The translations under genes were made by a program, and so were the position numbers. From Trematomus loennbergii (taxonomy: Eukaryota; Chordata; Actinopteri; Perciformes; Nototheniidae), in NCBI GenBank assembly GCA_012861695.1, contig JAAOOA010000177.1, positions 62,001 through 126,000 of the forward strand: a stretch of 64,000 nucleotides of DNA, in the 5' to 3' direction. How positions within the stretch are numbered: position 1 is the first letter of the stretch; each line of letters begins with the position of its first letter. The notes under the pieces are model-generated. The model ran no database searches. It was not told where the DNA came from and was given only the letters and a program-made list of their open reading frames with translations. Below are positions 35,529 to 46,490 of this stretch, in pieces.

Positions 35529-35970
35529 ATGGTTCGCAACATGCAAGCCGACCGCACCAACTCTGCTATACAATATAGCAGAGAGGAACTTCTTCACATC
35601 AGAAACTTTGTGGACAATAGCCCACCGACAGACAATGGAGATTCGCCATGGCTACCTGTTGTGAGAGACGCAGGAGGAAGACCAAGCGGGGGTCCCGCGC
35701 CGGGCTGCTGGTCAGACTGAGAAAACGAGAAAACCGACCCTTCTTCCGAGTATTCTTCTGGCTAATGTTCAATCAATTGAAAATAAGCTAGATGAACTCA
35801 GAAGTCGGATTGCTTTTCAACGGGACATTAAGAACTGTAACGTGTTCATTCTCACCGAGACTTGGCTAAACCCCGCTATCCCAGACTCCGCCATTGTTCC
35901 TGACGGATTCACTATTTTTCGCCAGGACCAGACAGTTAACTCGGGGAAAATTAAAGGAGGTAGTGTGTGC
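35529..35970 (+). pseudogene. LINE endonuclease domain fragment
   Basis: From the ATG at 35529 the frame reads MVRNMQADRTNSAIQYSREE and reaches a stop after PWLPVV in the uninterrupted frame. Translation in a neighbouring frame gives LLANVQSIENKLDELRSRI, then NVFILTETWLNPAIPDSAIV. The Asn, Glu-Thr-Trp-Leu and Pro-Asp positions are hallmarks of the apurinic-type endonuclease of CR1/L2/Rex LINEs, which nicks the target DNA. The fragment is truncated after SGKIKGGSVCV by the MITE at 35974. Confidence 0.8.
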
Positions 35971-35973
35971 GTC

Positions 35974-36607
35974 CAACACAGTCTCACTCCCTGATAGTCC
36001 AATAGCGACGCTTGGTCAGGGTCCTTTCGCGCGCAGTTGTGACGCACCGAGTTCATAAACGGACGCAAAGAGCTTTCAACTGATTGCAATGTATTCCCAT
36101 CTGCGGCGGTATTTGACACTCAGGGAAGCACCGTGCCATGTCGGCAGCAGTTAAAGGCAATGTGAGCGTCCATTCCCATTGGATAACGGATCATTTTACA
36201 CCCAGAAGTAAGTATTCTCCTTACGGTCGATTGATTTGACAGTGATATCTGCACTACTCATCACTCAAAAAACACCAGATTATCCTTGTTAATTACACAA
36301 CATTGATTGGTTTAAATTGTGTACAATGGTTTTGTGTTTTTCCCCTTCGACTCTGAGAAACAAATAGTTGTATCGGAGTTTAGGATGATACAAAGTTTGA
36401 TAAACGCTGTGAGAATGGATCTGCGGAGAGCATTTCACCGCGATCCCAACTCGTCTATTACCAACGTTCAGGGAGCTCTATGCAAGTCAATGGGACTCCC
36501 TGATAGTTGAAACTCAACGCTAAAGGGCCCCCCCTTGCATTGGAAAGTGACGACAGGGACCCTGACATAACGTCAACATAGGCCGAGTTGGGAGTGAGAA
36601 TGTGTTG
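35974..36607 (+). mobile_element. 'CAACACA-GTCTCACTCCC' MITE lying inside the LINE
   Basis: Starts CAACACAGTCTCACTCCC and ends GGGAGTGAGAATGTGTTG, an inverted terminal pair. The body matches the split copy at 25061/30869 and, partly, 44.7-44.9 kb. At 36279 it shows the uninterrupted TTAA context used by the piggyBac elsewhere. No matching direct duplication is visible at its two edges ('gtgtgcgtc' against 'tccacatca'). Confidence 0.85.
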
Positions 36608-36608
36608 T

Positions 36609-37056
36609 CCACATCACTGAGGACCTGGCATGGACTCTTCACACCACCACCATCACCAAAAAAGCTCGATAGCGGCTCTTCTTCCTCCGCAGGCTGAGGA
36701 GGTTCAACATGGACTCCAGGATACTCTGCAACTTCTACAGGTGCACCATAGAGAGCATCCTGACTAGCTGCATCACGGCCTGGTACGGCAGCTGCACCGC
36801 CCTCCATCGTAAGGCTTTACAGAGGGTGGTGAAAACTGCACAGAACATCACCAGGACGGAGCTGCCATCCATGGAGGATCTTTACTCCCAGCGGCTCAGG
36901 AAGAAAGCACTCAGGATTATCAAAGACCCCCATCACCCCAGCCACAAACTGTTCTGTCTGCTGCCGTCTGGCAGGCGTTACCGCAGCATCCGGACTAAAA
37001 CCACCAGACTCAGGGACAGTTTCATCCCACAGGCAATAAGACTGTTAAATACCTGA
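36609..37056 (+). pseudogene. Carboxy-terminal part of the LINE reverse transcriptase protein
   Basis: The segment reads HITEDLAWTLHTTTITKKA, a stop, then RLFFLRRLRRFNMDSRIL, CTIESILTSCITAWYGSC and RALRIIKDPHHP-like sequence to RLRDSFIPQAIRLLNT and a stop at 37054-37056. This is the conserved tail after the reverse-transcriptase domain in Rex/L2-like elements, with Cys positions probably involved in nucleic-acid binding. It has a stop in the KKA(R/stop) stretch. The catalytic YXDD region is not present. Confidence 0.85.
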
Positions 37057-37083
37057 ACTGTTGAAGCAAAATCTGTTAAACAC

Positions 37084-38118
37084 CTGGGGCCTCATTTATA
37101 AACGGTGCATATGCACAAAAGATGGCGTCCGCCAGTTTCTACGCACTGTTTGCGATTTATAAAAAACGAACTTGACGGGAAAATGTGCGGTCCTCCACGC
37201 AAACTCTGACCCATGCGTACGCACTAAGCACAAAAACGGGAGAGACGAGAAACTGCGACACCGTTGGCAGAAGGAAGAATGGAGAGAAATATGTGAAATA
37301 ATACCATAAATAAAATGTTACCTCTCATTTATCATATATGAAGAATTCATTTTCACAAATTGATTAAAGCCAGTCTTAAAATGATTTAACAAACGCCTGT
37401 TTGAGACTGTTCAGTGCACACAAAAACATAACTTGGAGAAATAAATAAATACTGAAATGTTATTGATCAGCCCTCGATTATGTTCTCTTGTTAAGAAATG
37501 TATTCTCATAAATAATGCGGTAAACAGAAGGACATAATTACTTTAAACTGACGCCGTTTTGCATTTCTATAGGTTGTATAGATACGAGCATGGTTTTATA
37601 TACTATCATGTTTAATCATGTTTTATGCCGTTGCCAAGACTTGATAAGTCGCTCGTAAAACACAGGAGGTATGGAAACTAAGAACACCATATGTGGTAAA
37701 TTGTACAGCTAATATAACACAACACATTAGTTGTATTTCCTTTAACTGGTGGATTATGGATATATAGTTGCTGATCGACAGCTGGAACACAAACCACCAA
37801 AAAATAATTCAGATCCAGTTGTGACTCCACTCCGGAGGGATTCCCCGATCATTTCTTACAGTTCTCATCAAGGGGGTGTCTCCTGTCCCCGGTACAAACA
37901 CACTGCCTGAGGAATGTTAGGCTATGTGTATTATTTTTTTCATTAACCTTTTTCGGACCACTTATTTATTTAGTTTGTTGACGATCCGACCTCCATGCTG
38001 CTACTCTGGTTCAAACTGCATCCACCAAACAATATGATTTATCTCGACCTCCCCAAAATAACCAACATCTGACACGGTGTGAGATGTCTTTTTTAGCTGT
38101 TCTGTCGTCATTTCCTTT
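37084..38118 (+). mobile_element. 'GGGGCCTCATTTATAA' element, left end and body
   Basis: The left terminus TGGGGCCTCATTTATAA begins at about 37084. From about 37830 to 38118 the sequence matches 60967-61256 in the same orientation ('gggattccccgatc', 'aagggggtgtctcctg', 'ctcgacctccccaaaataac'). The matching right terminus, inverse of AGGGACCTCATTTATAA, is only present in the other copy near 61530. This copy lacks its right end and runs back into the LINE tail. Confidence 0.75.
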
Positions 38119-38200
38119 TATCGGCATAACTACACTGTAACTATGTTCGTATGACTAAATAAAGAACCTTCAACCTTGAACCTTGAACCTCAAGGTCTTT

Positions 38201-38930
38201 GTCAGGACAAAAACCATAAATATTACTCTAAGCTATCTTTACTTATCCTTTGAAAACAGCTGTATGTTGTATATGTTTTATCTTCAAGAGCTTTGAGTTC
38301 AGACCCCTGTGATGTCATCAGGGTTTGGAGACCACATATTTTAACAGAAAGATTGTTTTAGAAAATGGGGGCACGGAGGTTAAAATATGTTGCCATTAAT
38401 GTATCAAGTATGACAACAGGGTTAAAGGCTTAATTGTGTTAAAAATGGGTGCTGGCAGGTTTTCTATATCCACTGGTACAGTTGCTCATCAGCTCTTGTG
38501 GGGACCTGTTTTCTCACAAGTTAAAGGTAATGTGCAGTCCATGTAGTAATACTATAGGGCTCGACGTACACTAAAATGGGCCCAGTTGTGAGGCTTGATT
38601 TGTTCTAAAACATTACATTGGGTCTTTGCAAACATTATTGTGATCACAAACATTTGGGTTTTCTGCATGGTCGTAGTCGCCTGACTTCCAGAGAGCTGTC
38701 TCTAAGTGTCTAATATTGCCTCGGATGGGTTTACATTGGGGTTGTTGGAAAGCCGATTCGATCGGTGTCAGCGGTGGGTGCCTTGACAGAACATTGGTGT
38801 TTAAATACCTGGAAATGAGAAAGGGCTGGCACAACATCTGGGCCCTATGGAAAGTAACAAGTTGCGTTGAACGTGTCTAATATATATTTATGTTGCATTT
38901 TTGGAGGATCCTGAGACTTAAGATTTTCAG
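38201..38930. other. Unassigned sequence
   Basis: No gene or repeat boundary recognised. Confidence 0.4.
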
Positions 38931-39090
38931 AATCAGAATTCCTTTATTTGTCCAGCAACGGGGACATTGACATTATTACCACAGCATATTTTTTAACATT
39001 CAAAAAAAAATATATATAATTGTACTAATAACATATTGCCATTACTACACTGTAGTACTGTGCATATGATAAAGCCTTTGAATCTTGAAT
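38931..39090 (-). repeat. LINE-derived tail fragment
   Basis: Starts 'cagaatcagaattcctttat' and continues 'ggggacattgacattatt', related to 10745-10850. The far side has 'gataaagcctttgaatcttg', similar to the tail of the LINE ending at 38192. Two tails may abut here. Confidence 0.55.
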
Positions 39091-39203
39091 CTGTAGGAAC
39101 TCATTTTTTTAGCGACTAAAATGTAAACGTCTCAGCATCTGTTCCTTTTGAACACTTCTCTTATAATCTTTCCAAGTACCCTAACTTGGAAGTGTGACAC
39201 CTC

Positions 39204-41510
39204 AACCCAGTCTCACATCTAAACGTGTAATAACTACGTTGGTCCACAACTTGGGACATAGTATTTCTACAAAACGCCTCTGAAATTGTAGGATCCCTAC
39301 GTTTTTTTTCACCATTCATTTCCAATGGCTGGCGTCTATGTCACGTGATCTTCAACTTTCTCTCCGCAGAAATAAAAAAACATGGCCGACCTTCGTTTTA
39401 TTCTCGGTAGAAAATGCCTATTTTAAGGTTAGTTTGGCCATTGAAATGCGTTTTGATGTCATTTGATGCGAGAAATGAGTTGTTATTTCAGATTATGTAT
39501 GCAGTGGATGTACATGATCTTTAGTTTGCTAGATATTACGAAGAATACTTCAGGAAATTGTGTAAATACAACGTTTTCATTGTTACCAAGGTGGTTGCTA
39601 GGGACGCTGCTATCGATATTATGTCTGTTATGTTGTGTAATTGTTTAATGGTGTTATCTTTATTGCTACCCCTTGCCCGTCAATTTATAGTGTTGGTCCA
39701 CAGCGCAAACGTATTAGTTTAACAAAATCCGCATCTAAAATTGTGGCATAGATACGTTATTTTCCATTATGCTCTCTATATTGTCTTTATTATGCTTTAA
39801 ACAGTGTCTCGGGCTTTGGCTATAGGGCGGCTCAAAGTATTTTGTCCGGCCGTTGTGAAGACTGCTTTGTTTATTGTCCTTGTTTTTGTTTTAAATAAAG
39901 CATATTCAATCGAGACATGCCAAACATATGACGTCATATGACCGTCCCATCTGCGCACAGGGAGCAGGGAGACCCCGAGATCCATATTCCCTGTGTTTTT
40001 TAAATAAAGAGATTTTCAATCACGGGCGCGCATCAACGTGTGACGTAATGTGGTATTAAAAGTATTAAAAGAGGTGAAAATCACTACAAGTCTGGGCATG
40101 TTGAGAGCTGTACATACACACACATTTCATAGTCTTATATTTCAACAGTTTTACGACAAACTGTGACTTTTTTGACATGGAAATTATTATTTTAAGATTG
40201 ACAAACATCATATGTGTAATTCGTGGCACAATTCAAACGGGATCGAAAGATAATCTTTCTCTCTCCATTGACTTCAATGCATACTTTTTGGGAAATAAGA
40301 TCCCATGGAGGAACCCGGAAGTTTGACGGACATTACCCACAATCCTCTGTAGCAACCATAGACTGTATAAAAAAATTAAATAATACATTATTCCGAGTGT
40401 GCTTGCTTTTCTCTTTGAAAGTCATCACATAACGGCATTGTAATACACGTTTCGGCTGCATTAAATATTACACATCTGCCGTAGTTAACTCTATTTATAG
40501 AGCCCTGATGACAAGACTTCTAGACAAACAGGAACTGCTGGCCAAAACTGAAAACTTGACGTGGATCTTAAAGGTGGATGAAATGTGTGTGTATGTACAG
40601 CTCTCAACATGCCCAGACTTGTAGTGATTTTCACCTCTTTTAATACTTTTAATACCACATTACGTCACACGTTTGATGCGCGCCCGTGATTGAAAATCTC
40701 TTTATTTAAAAAATACGGGGAATACGGATCTCGGGGTCTCCCTGCTCCCTGTGCGCAGATGCGACGTGTCATATGACGTCACATGTTTGGCATGTCTCGA
40801 TTGAATATGCTTTATTTAAAACAAAAACAAGGACAATAAACAAAGCAGTCTTCACAACGGCCGGACAAAATACTTTGAGCCGCCCTATAGCCAAAGCCCG
40901 AGACACTGTTTAAAGCATAATAAAGACAATATAGAGAGCATAATGGAAAATAACGTATCTATGCCACAATTTTAGATGCGGATTTTGTTAAACTAATACG
41001 TTTGCGCTGTGGACCAACACTATAAATTGACGGGGAAGGGGGTAGCAATAAAGATACACCATTAAACAATTACACAACATAACAGACATAATATCGATAG
41101 CAGCGTCCTTAGCAACCACCTTGGTAACAATGAAAACGTTGTATTTACACAATTTCCTGAAGTATTCTTCGTAATAACTAGCAAACTAAAGATCATGTAC
41201 ATCCACTGCACACATAATCTGAACTAACAACTCATATTTCTCGCATCAAATGACATCAAAACGCATTTTAATGGCCAAACTAACCTTAAAATAGGCATTT
41301 TCTACCGAGAATAAAACTAAGGTCGGCCATTTTTTTTAATTTCTGCGGAGAGAAAGTTGAAGATCACGTGACATAGACGCCAGCCATTGGAAATGAATGG
41401 TGAAAAAAAACGTAGGGATCCTACAATTTCAGAGGCGTTTTTGTAGAAATACTACGTCCAAAGTTGTGGACCAACGTAGTTATTACACGTTTAGATGTGA
41501 GACTGGGTTG
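39204..41510. mobile_element. Giant foldback element, copy A
   Basis: The arms begin (C)AACCCAGTCTCACATC and end GATGTGAGACTGGGTTG. They are inverted and nearly identical for about 930 bp each (about 39204-40135 and 40585-41510), with a roughly 450-bp centre. Flanking 8-mers GACACCTC (39196-39203 and 41511-41518) match, with one extra G at the right edge. The centre holds 'cgtttcggctgcattaaata' and related modules shared with 33.3, 51.0 and 62.7 kb. No transposase was recognised; a 61-codon hydrophobic frame in the left arm is interrupted in the right arm. Mutator- or hAT-like mobilisation is inference from the duplication length. Confidence 0.92.
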
Positions 41511-41518
41511 GACACCTC

Positions 41519-42031
41519 TTCAGCAGAGTAACTCTTTAGAATGGACAGATAGCTACTGTAGGTAAATGGAATTACCAAAAGGTGTACTATAGACCTGTGA
41601 TTGACAGGTGACCTGTGGGTGTACATGCCTCTCTTCCTGCATGCTCAAATGGGCTCCGGACCACCTGTGCTCTCAGGGTTTGAGCTCTATGGAGAATACA
41701 TGAATATTTCATATGAAAATTGTTGCCAGGGTCTGAATTCTGTTCCCTGAATCTGAAAATATTTTAACTTGAACATTTATTTTAACTCTCTAGAGACCCT
41801 ATATGTCCTACATAGAACTGTGAGGAAATACATGATATAATTGTTTCTCCCTAAAGGGCAACAAAGAGAGCTAAAACAATGGGGGTTGATGGATAATGAT
41901 TAGAGGGGGCTAAAACACAAGTTAGAAAAGATTGAAGCATGCAGAATATTGTGTGTTCTAATGTAAAACTTGTAGAGAAAAGTAAATTACAATGTATTTT
42001 ACAGGATTTTTTCAATTGACAATGTGTAATG
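41519..42031. other. Unassigned sequence between two elements
   Basis: About 510 bp without recognised features. Confidence 0.4.
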
Positions 42032-42260
42032 GTAAATAGCAGAGGTGGACTCGAGTCACATGACTTGGACTCAAGTCAGACTCGAGTCACCAATTTGATG
42101 ACTTTGGACTCGACTTGACAAAATCACAAAACACTTGCGACTCGACTTGAACTTGAACACCAATGACTCGGGACTTGACTTGGACTTGAGCCTTCTGACT
42201 TGAGGTGACTTGATAATTTAATTCAGGGGTCTCCAACACGCCGATCGCGAGCTGCCGTTA

Positions 42261-43172
42261 AGGCCCTGACACACCAGGCAGTCACCAGAGAACTCCCCGA
42301 CACCGACAGTTCCATCGACGGGTTCTCTTGCGTCTTGGCCGTGTGTCGCACTGGAAATCACTGCAAAGACTTCAGCCGAGCACGTACGAACTGCGCATGC
42401 GTGAGTGGCAATAACTCTCCTTACCAGCAGGCGGCGGTAGTGTGTATTCGTCATTCAAAATAGGCAACAACCGGAAGACAGAGAAGAAGAACAGACTGAT
42501 ATAAACAAACAAATAGCGTGTGCCGTTCCATTTTCACTCTCGTCCATCGAAAACATGTTTTAGAATATAAAAATACATGAATGATGAAATGAGCACATAA
42601 AGTGCAGACATACTATAAAATCACAGTTAATAGACCTGCATCTGATGATCGCAGTGTTCTGGCGGGTGTGTAGTTCATTGAGTCAGCAATGTAATAATGG
42701 CCACTTCTTGCTAAATTTACGATGAGATGAAAAACCGGACTTGACCAAACAAATCACGGAGCTCTCAGCAGAGGACAGCCGGGGACGCTCCCGCCGATAT
42801 CAGAGATGTCCCTGCTATGTGTGGGAGGTAAGAGAGGACATTTAAGGGCTATGTTTGATGTCTTTAAGTATCACCTGCTGGTGTTTAGCTGCTGTCCTGT
42901 GCCTTAAATCGTTTGTTTACGTCCCTCACTTCCGTTTCGCTTCTCATTTGCTAGCTGAACAGCTGATCAGAGTGGTTTCTTGGCCCGATAGCTTGTGTCC
43001 GACACCCGGCCGATTCAACATGTTGAATCGGCCGGGTGTCGACCGTGAAAGGCCAAATAAGGCGTGTCACGGCCGAGGGTTCGGGACACACCAAATTGAC
43101 TTTGGGCGACAAGGAACCCGTTTTCGCCAGACAACGCAAGACGGCCGATATCGGCCTGGTGTGTAGGGGCCT
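42261..43172. mobile_element. Harbinger-like MITE with TTA duplication
   Basis: Ends AGGCCCTGACACACCAGGC and GCCTGGTGTGTAGGGGCCT are inverted; TTA flanks both sides (42258-42260 and 43173-43175). Three-base TTA/TWA duplications are typical of PIF/Harbinger transposases. No transposase is encoded. A perfect 42-bp palindrome lies inside. Confidence 0.78.
43000..43041. repeat. Perfect 42-bp palindrome without spacer
   Basis: The left half CGACACCCGGCCGATTCAACA is exactly complementary to the right half ending GGCCGGGTGTCG, with the axis between 43020 and 43021. It could extrude as a cruciform. It sits in the Harbinger-like MITE and may be a fused pair of sub-terminal repeats. Confidence 0.97.
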
Positions 43173-43566
43173 TTAGAAGAGCAGACTCCCGTCGGGGAGA
43201 GCAGAATCTTCAGCCGCTGCAACTCTTGCTGTGAATCCATGCAGGCAGGGGCGGGACTTTATTTTGCTGAGCCACCATGCGGCCAATCATATGCGAGGAC
43301 ACACTAGGATCATACCATTATGTGAAAGAAGGGTGGGGGGCAGACGCTCCAAAGACAGCAGGTGTAGTGGTACAGGCCAGCTACAGAGCCACGGGGAGAC
43401 GGGGAGCCGGATTTAAATGCAAGCGCGTCGGAAAAAGTCAAGAAATTTGCGAAAACCGAAAAAGAAGCAGCATCTGGCTGCATTTCAATGATATTGGAGA
43501 AAGCAAAGCTGAGTGCAGGATTTGTAAAATGAAAATTTTTTTTGGTAACCACTCAGGATTTATTGC

Positions 43567-43760
43567 CAGAGGTGGGAGAAGTTCAGATCTTGTACTTGAG
43601 TAAAAGTACCTGTGTGTAGGAATACTCGGTTGCAATAAAAAGTCCTGCATTCAAAATGTTACTCAAGTAAAAGTAGAAAAGTATTATCATCAAAATATAC
43701 TTAAAGTACCACCTGCAGAGGGATCTAGATTCAGGTGTTCTTTTCCCCATAAGACGCCTC
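43567..43760 (+). mobile_element. 'AGAGGTGGGAGAAGTTCAGA' MITE fragment
   Basis: Contains 'cttgtacttgagtaaaagta', 'aagtcctgcattcaaaatg' and 'cttaaagtacc', the signature of a very common teleost MITE built of 'AGTAAAAGTAC' motifs. The left terminus is clear, the right one is not. Confidence 0.75.
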
Positions 43761-44282
43761 GCTGCACATTATCCCTTGCATAAAGATAGATTGTGGGTCC
43801 CTTATAACATGTTGTACAGTGGAAATAAACATTCTGGATACCTTAACATCAGGGATCTTATACATTAAACTCCTTCTGAATCAAACCGTCACGGTAGCCT
43901 TACCTTACTGATCCCTCTTAAATAGAAGAAAACACGTTACTTTACCAGCAGAGAGAAAATGGATTATTAAATGATTAATGTGACTAATAAAGAGCAGTTT
44001 GATTATTAAGTATTATTCTGATCGATGTCATTACATTTGTTGAAAAGCACATAAGACTTGTTTAAGACTCGTTTTGTCAAAGTTTAGGACTTGGACTTGA
44101 CTTGAACTTGCCCATCCTGACTTGAGACTTGACTTGGACTTGAGCGCAAAGACTTGAGACTTGACTCGGACTTGAGCGCAAAGACTTGAGACTTGACTCG
44201 GACTTGCAAAACAATGACTTGGTCCCACCTCTGGTAAATAGGTAAAGAAGACAAAATATTACAGCCTGTCCTCCTCCAAAAA

Positions 44283-45100
44283 ACGACCAAATAGGTCGAT
44301 TGTTCAGCAGCTTATTACGACCTATAGTCACGTTTTAAAGTTTAGCACCTCTTGTGGTCGTGTAAGAAACAACAATTTGCGGCATATGCTCCCGTTGATT
44401 GCAAACGCTCCGGAGGGTCGTATATTCACTAATAACCCTCTCTTTAAAATCCAAAATTGTAGGATAGTTTGGCCATTAAAATGCTTTTTGATTTGATTTC
44501 TAGCAAGAAGTGTATATTGTACTTTTAGAATCCACGTCCAGTGGATGTGGAGGATCTATAGTTTGATAAATATTACGAAGATGATTTGAGGTCTCGCCAG
44601 GAGAATGTGTATACTACGTCTTTCCGCAGCGTCCATGTAAAGTTGGCGTCAACCCTCACGGGGTGAAAACAGTATTTCCGGTCTCTAAGTTTTCATAATA
44701 AAACCGGAAGTATTCCCCTCACTGTCAAATGATTACACAGTGATATCTGCATTACTCATCCACTAAAAAACATCAGTTTATCCTTGTTAATTACACAATA
44801 TTGATTGGTTTAAATTGTGTACAATGCTTTTGTGTCTTTAACCTTCGATTCGGAGAAACGAATAGTTTTTTCGGAGTTTAGGATGGCCGAAGACACTACA
44901 CTACCCATAATCCTCAGCTATCGTTTGGGACTACAACATCCGCTTTGCTTGACAAACCCCGTGATTAGTCCTCAAGCTCTGTCATTGGATGTTGGAGTGG
45001 CAGTGCGCCAAGGTTATGCCGAGCTCTTTGAAATGGAATGAATCCACGGCAGACTATCCAAAACTGGACTCTAACGGGTCCAGCCCCCCCCAGAACTACA
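44283..45100 (+). repeat. Repeat block, inverted partner of 51185-51866
   Basis: From 'acgaccaaataggtcgattg' through 'ctccggagggtcgtatattc', 'ggtctcgccaggagaa' and 'tcaaccctcacggggtgaaa' to about 44985, this matches the reverse complement of 51215-51866. Its right part also matches the split repeat at 30869-31190, including the uninterrupted TTAA context at about 44785. No coding region was recognised. Confidence 0.85.
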
Positions 45101-45407
45101 CATGCTGGCTAATTGTGTTTCACAACATGTTCTATGGCACGTCTCTACTGGGAATTGTAGTTTTAAAAGACATTTTTGTATTTCCCATAATTAGAAGTTG
45201 CCAGTATTAAACTGTGTACATCCCTGGAGGTTTAGGGGATACGAAACACATATAATTCATAAATGGGTGAAAATTGGTTGTGTCCATAATGGGCAACATT
45301 AATATACCCACATGACAGCTAAGGTCAGAAGAGCTTTATGTAACAGCTGGTCTTATGTCTGTGACCCCTCCTGTTGTAATTGATAAGCCTGAAACATGCA
45401 CTTGTTG
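45101..45407. other. Unassigned sequence
   Basis: About 300 bp with no recognised feature, between the inverted block and the putative element end at 45408. Confidence 0.4.
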
Positions 45408-45560
45408 TCAGGGTTGAGTGAGCAGGCAGGACCCAAATGCAGATTTCACAGAAAATCCCTTTATTCCAAGGTTAAATTGTCAAAAACAGAACACTACCCC
45501 GTGACACAGTCAAAGACAAACAAGGAACTAACAATGACAGACAGAAAAACCAGAACTTAG
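45408..45560 (-). repeat. Putative 3' terminus of a minus-strand element
   Basis: On the minus strand a polyadenylation-like AATAAA (plus 45457-45470 region) is followed by 'gggattttctgtgaaatctg', 'catttgggtcctgcctgc' and an end in CTGACA at 45408. This is reminiscent of the 3' edge of retroelement-like units in fish. It would form the downstream end of the tandem-array reading frames at 46.5-49.0 kb once the inserted segment 45561-46490 is ignored. No second long terminal repeat was found, so the class is unproven. Confidence 0.4.
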
Positions 45561-46490
45561 GTTGCGGTCGAATAGTCCAAAAATCAGCTCCTAAGTTCTA
45601 ACCCTATCGTCTATTCCTTGACCTCTGAGTGAAACGTCACGGGGTTAAGGGATAGTGGATAGGAGAATTCAAAAGGATTTAGGAGAAGAGACTGCGGTAC
45701 TTTAGAGAATCCGACTGCACGTTCACTATCCGACGTGTTTATGATGCGCCAGCGGAGGTCATAAATGTGCGTCTGCTGCTGTGGGGAAACTATGGAAACT
45801 ACAGTTTTCTATACAGCGGACTACAACATGGATGTTTAATAAGAACGAGGGACTACTGTAAACTCATCTAGAGACTCTGCACCGTGCTCTGATGCTGTTG
45901 TTTTATGCTTTATGAACGGGGACAACAGAGAAACATATTCTTCATGACCAAAGTTGGAATTGAAATAAAAAAGGAAAGTGAAACTTATGCTCGTCACCCT
46001 CTCCCTCCGGTCCACATTAATACAAATGATCCCAATAGCCTACGTATGATTGTATGAAAAGATCTTAAAATCAATACAAATGTATTTATTATAAACGTTA
46101 GTCCTTAACATCTATCACTGTGTATATCACCATTCAAACATCTTTTAAAAGTTGAACAAACCCCACACAGCTCAGTAAAGACTGTGAAATGTTGACTTTA
46201 TTTGATCATTTCAGTAAAAACTAACGTTCATATTTCTCTTTTTGATTATAATACTGATGAACGTTCAAAACAAAGCACTTTGGCAACTTACCACATACGT
46301 TTAAAATGCTTAATAAGCACCGTAACTTTCATGATATCATTTCTCGTTCATAATCGGTTGTTTCCGTGAACGGCCGACTGTTTGTGTGACGGCAAGGCAA
46401 ATGCCGCGGCCGCAAGGCATTGTGGGGCAGCATTTTCTCCTCTCCTTTAGGTTAGGGAGGTCCAGTGGTTCCTAAGCTAAAGGAGGTTAT
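45561..46490. mobile_element. Probable insertion 'GGTCGAATAGTCC' to 'CTAAAGGAGG'
   Basis: The segment starting 'ttgcggtcgaatagtcc' and ending around 'ttcctaagctaaaggaggtt' matches my memory of a recurring teleost repeat and interrupts the otherwise continuous putative element. The termini are not clearly inverted, and no duplication was identified. No protein. Confidence 0.45.

Larger units (their letters stand above)
35430..38200 (+). mobile_element. L2/Rex-like LINE with the central coding region missing
   Basis: A 5' part with an endonuclease domain (to about 35970) and a 3' part encoding the end of the reverse transcriptase protein (36609-37053) lie in the same orientation. They are separated by a MITE instead of about 2 kb of reverse-transcriptase sequence. 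The 3' untranslated region is interrupted by another element (from about 37084 to 38118). It ends with an AATAAA-containing tail and repeats of 'ccttgaa' at 38160-38192, typical of these LINEs. A truncated relative is at 31195-31554. Confidence 0.85.
42224..43560 (+). mobile_element. Inner hAT-like element beginning CAGGGGTCTCC
   Basis: Starts CAGGGGTCTCCAACACGCCG, a common hAT terminus ('gatcgcgagctgcc' follows). It is interrupted after 'gagctgccg' by the TTA-flanked element and resumes at 43176. A BED finger piece follows: SSIWLHFNDIGESKAECRIC at about 43460-43525. The right end is lost where the next MITE begins at about 43567. Confidence 0.65.
42040..44233. mobile_element. hAT element 'CAGAGGTGG', hosting other elements
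   Basis: Begins CAGAGGTGGACTCGAGTC and ends with GGTCCCACCTCTG, with perfect 8-bp duplications GTAAATAG at 42032-42039 and 44234-44241. The two ends are rich in 'gacttgga' and 'gactcgag' motifs. The right end includes about three copies of a 32-bp unit ('ttgagcgcaaagacttgaga' and following) at 44120-44215. The middle contains another hAT end at 42224, a TTA-flanked element at 42261-43172, a BED-finger scrap and a 'GCCAGAGGTGGGAGAAG' MITE. It is a layered nest. Confidence 0.9.

Noticed and set aside
39463..39648. A 61-codon hydrophobic frame (MMREMSCYFRLCMQWMYMIF) also present at 63444-63629 on the minus strand
   Set aside because: It lies in the foldback arm; in the right arm of copy A the same frame has a stop a few codons in, so it is not maintained as a gene.
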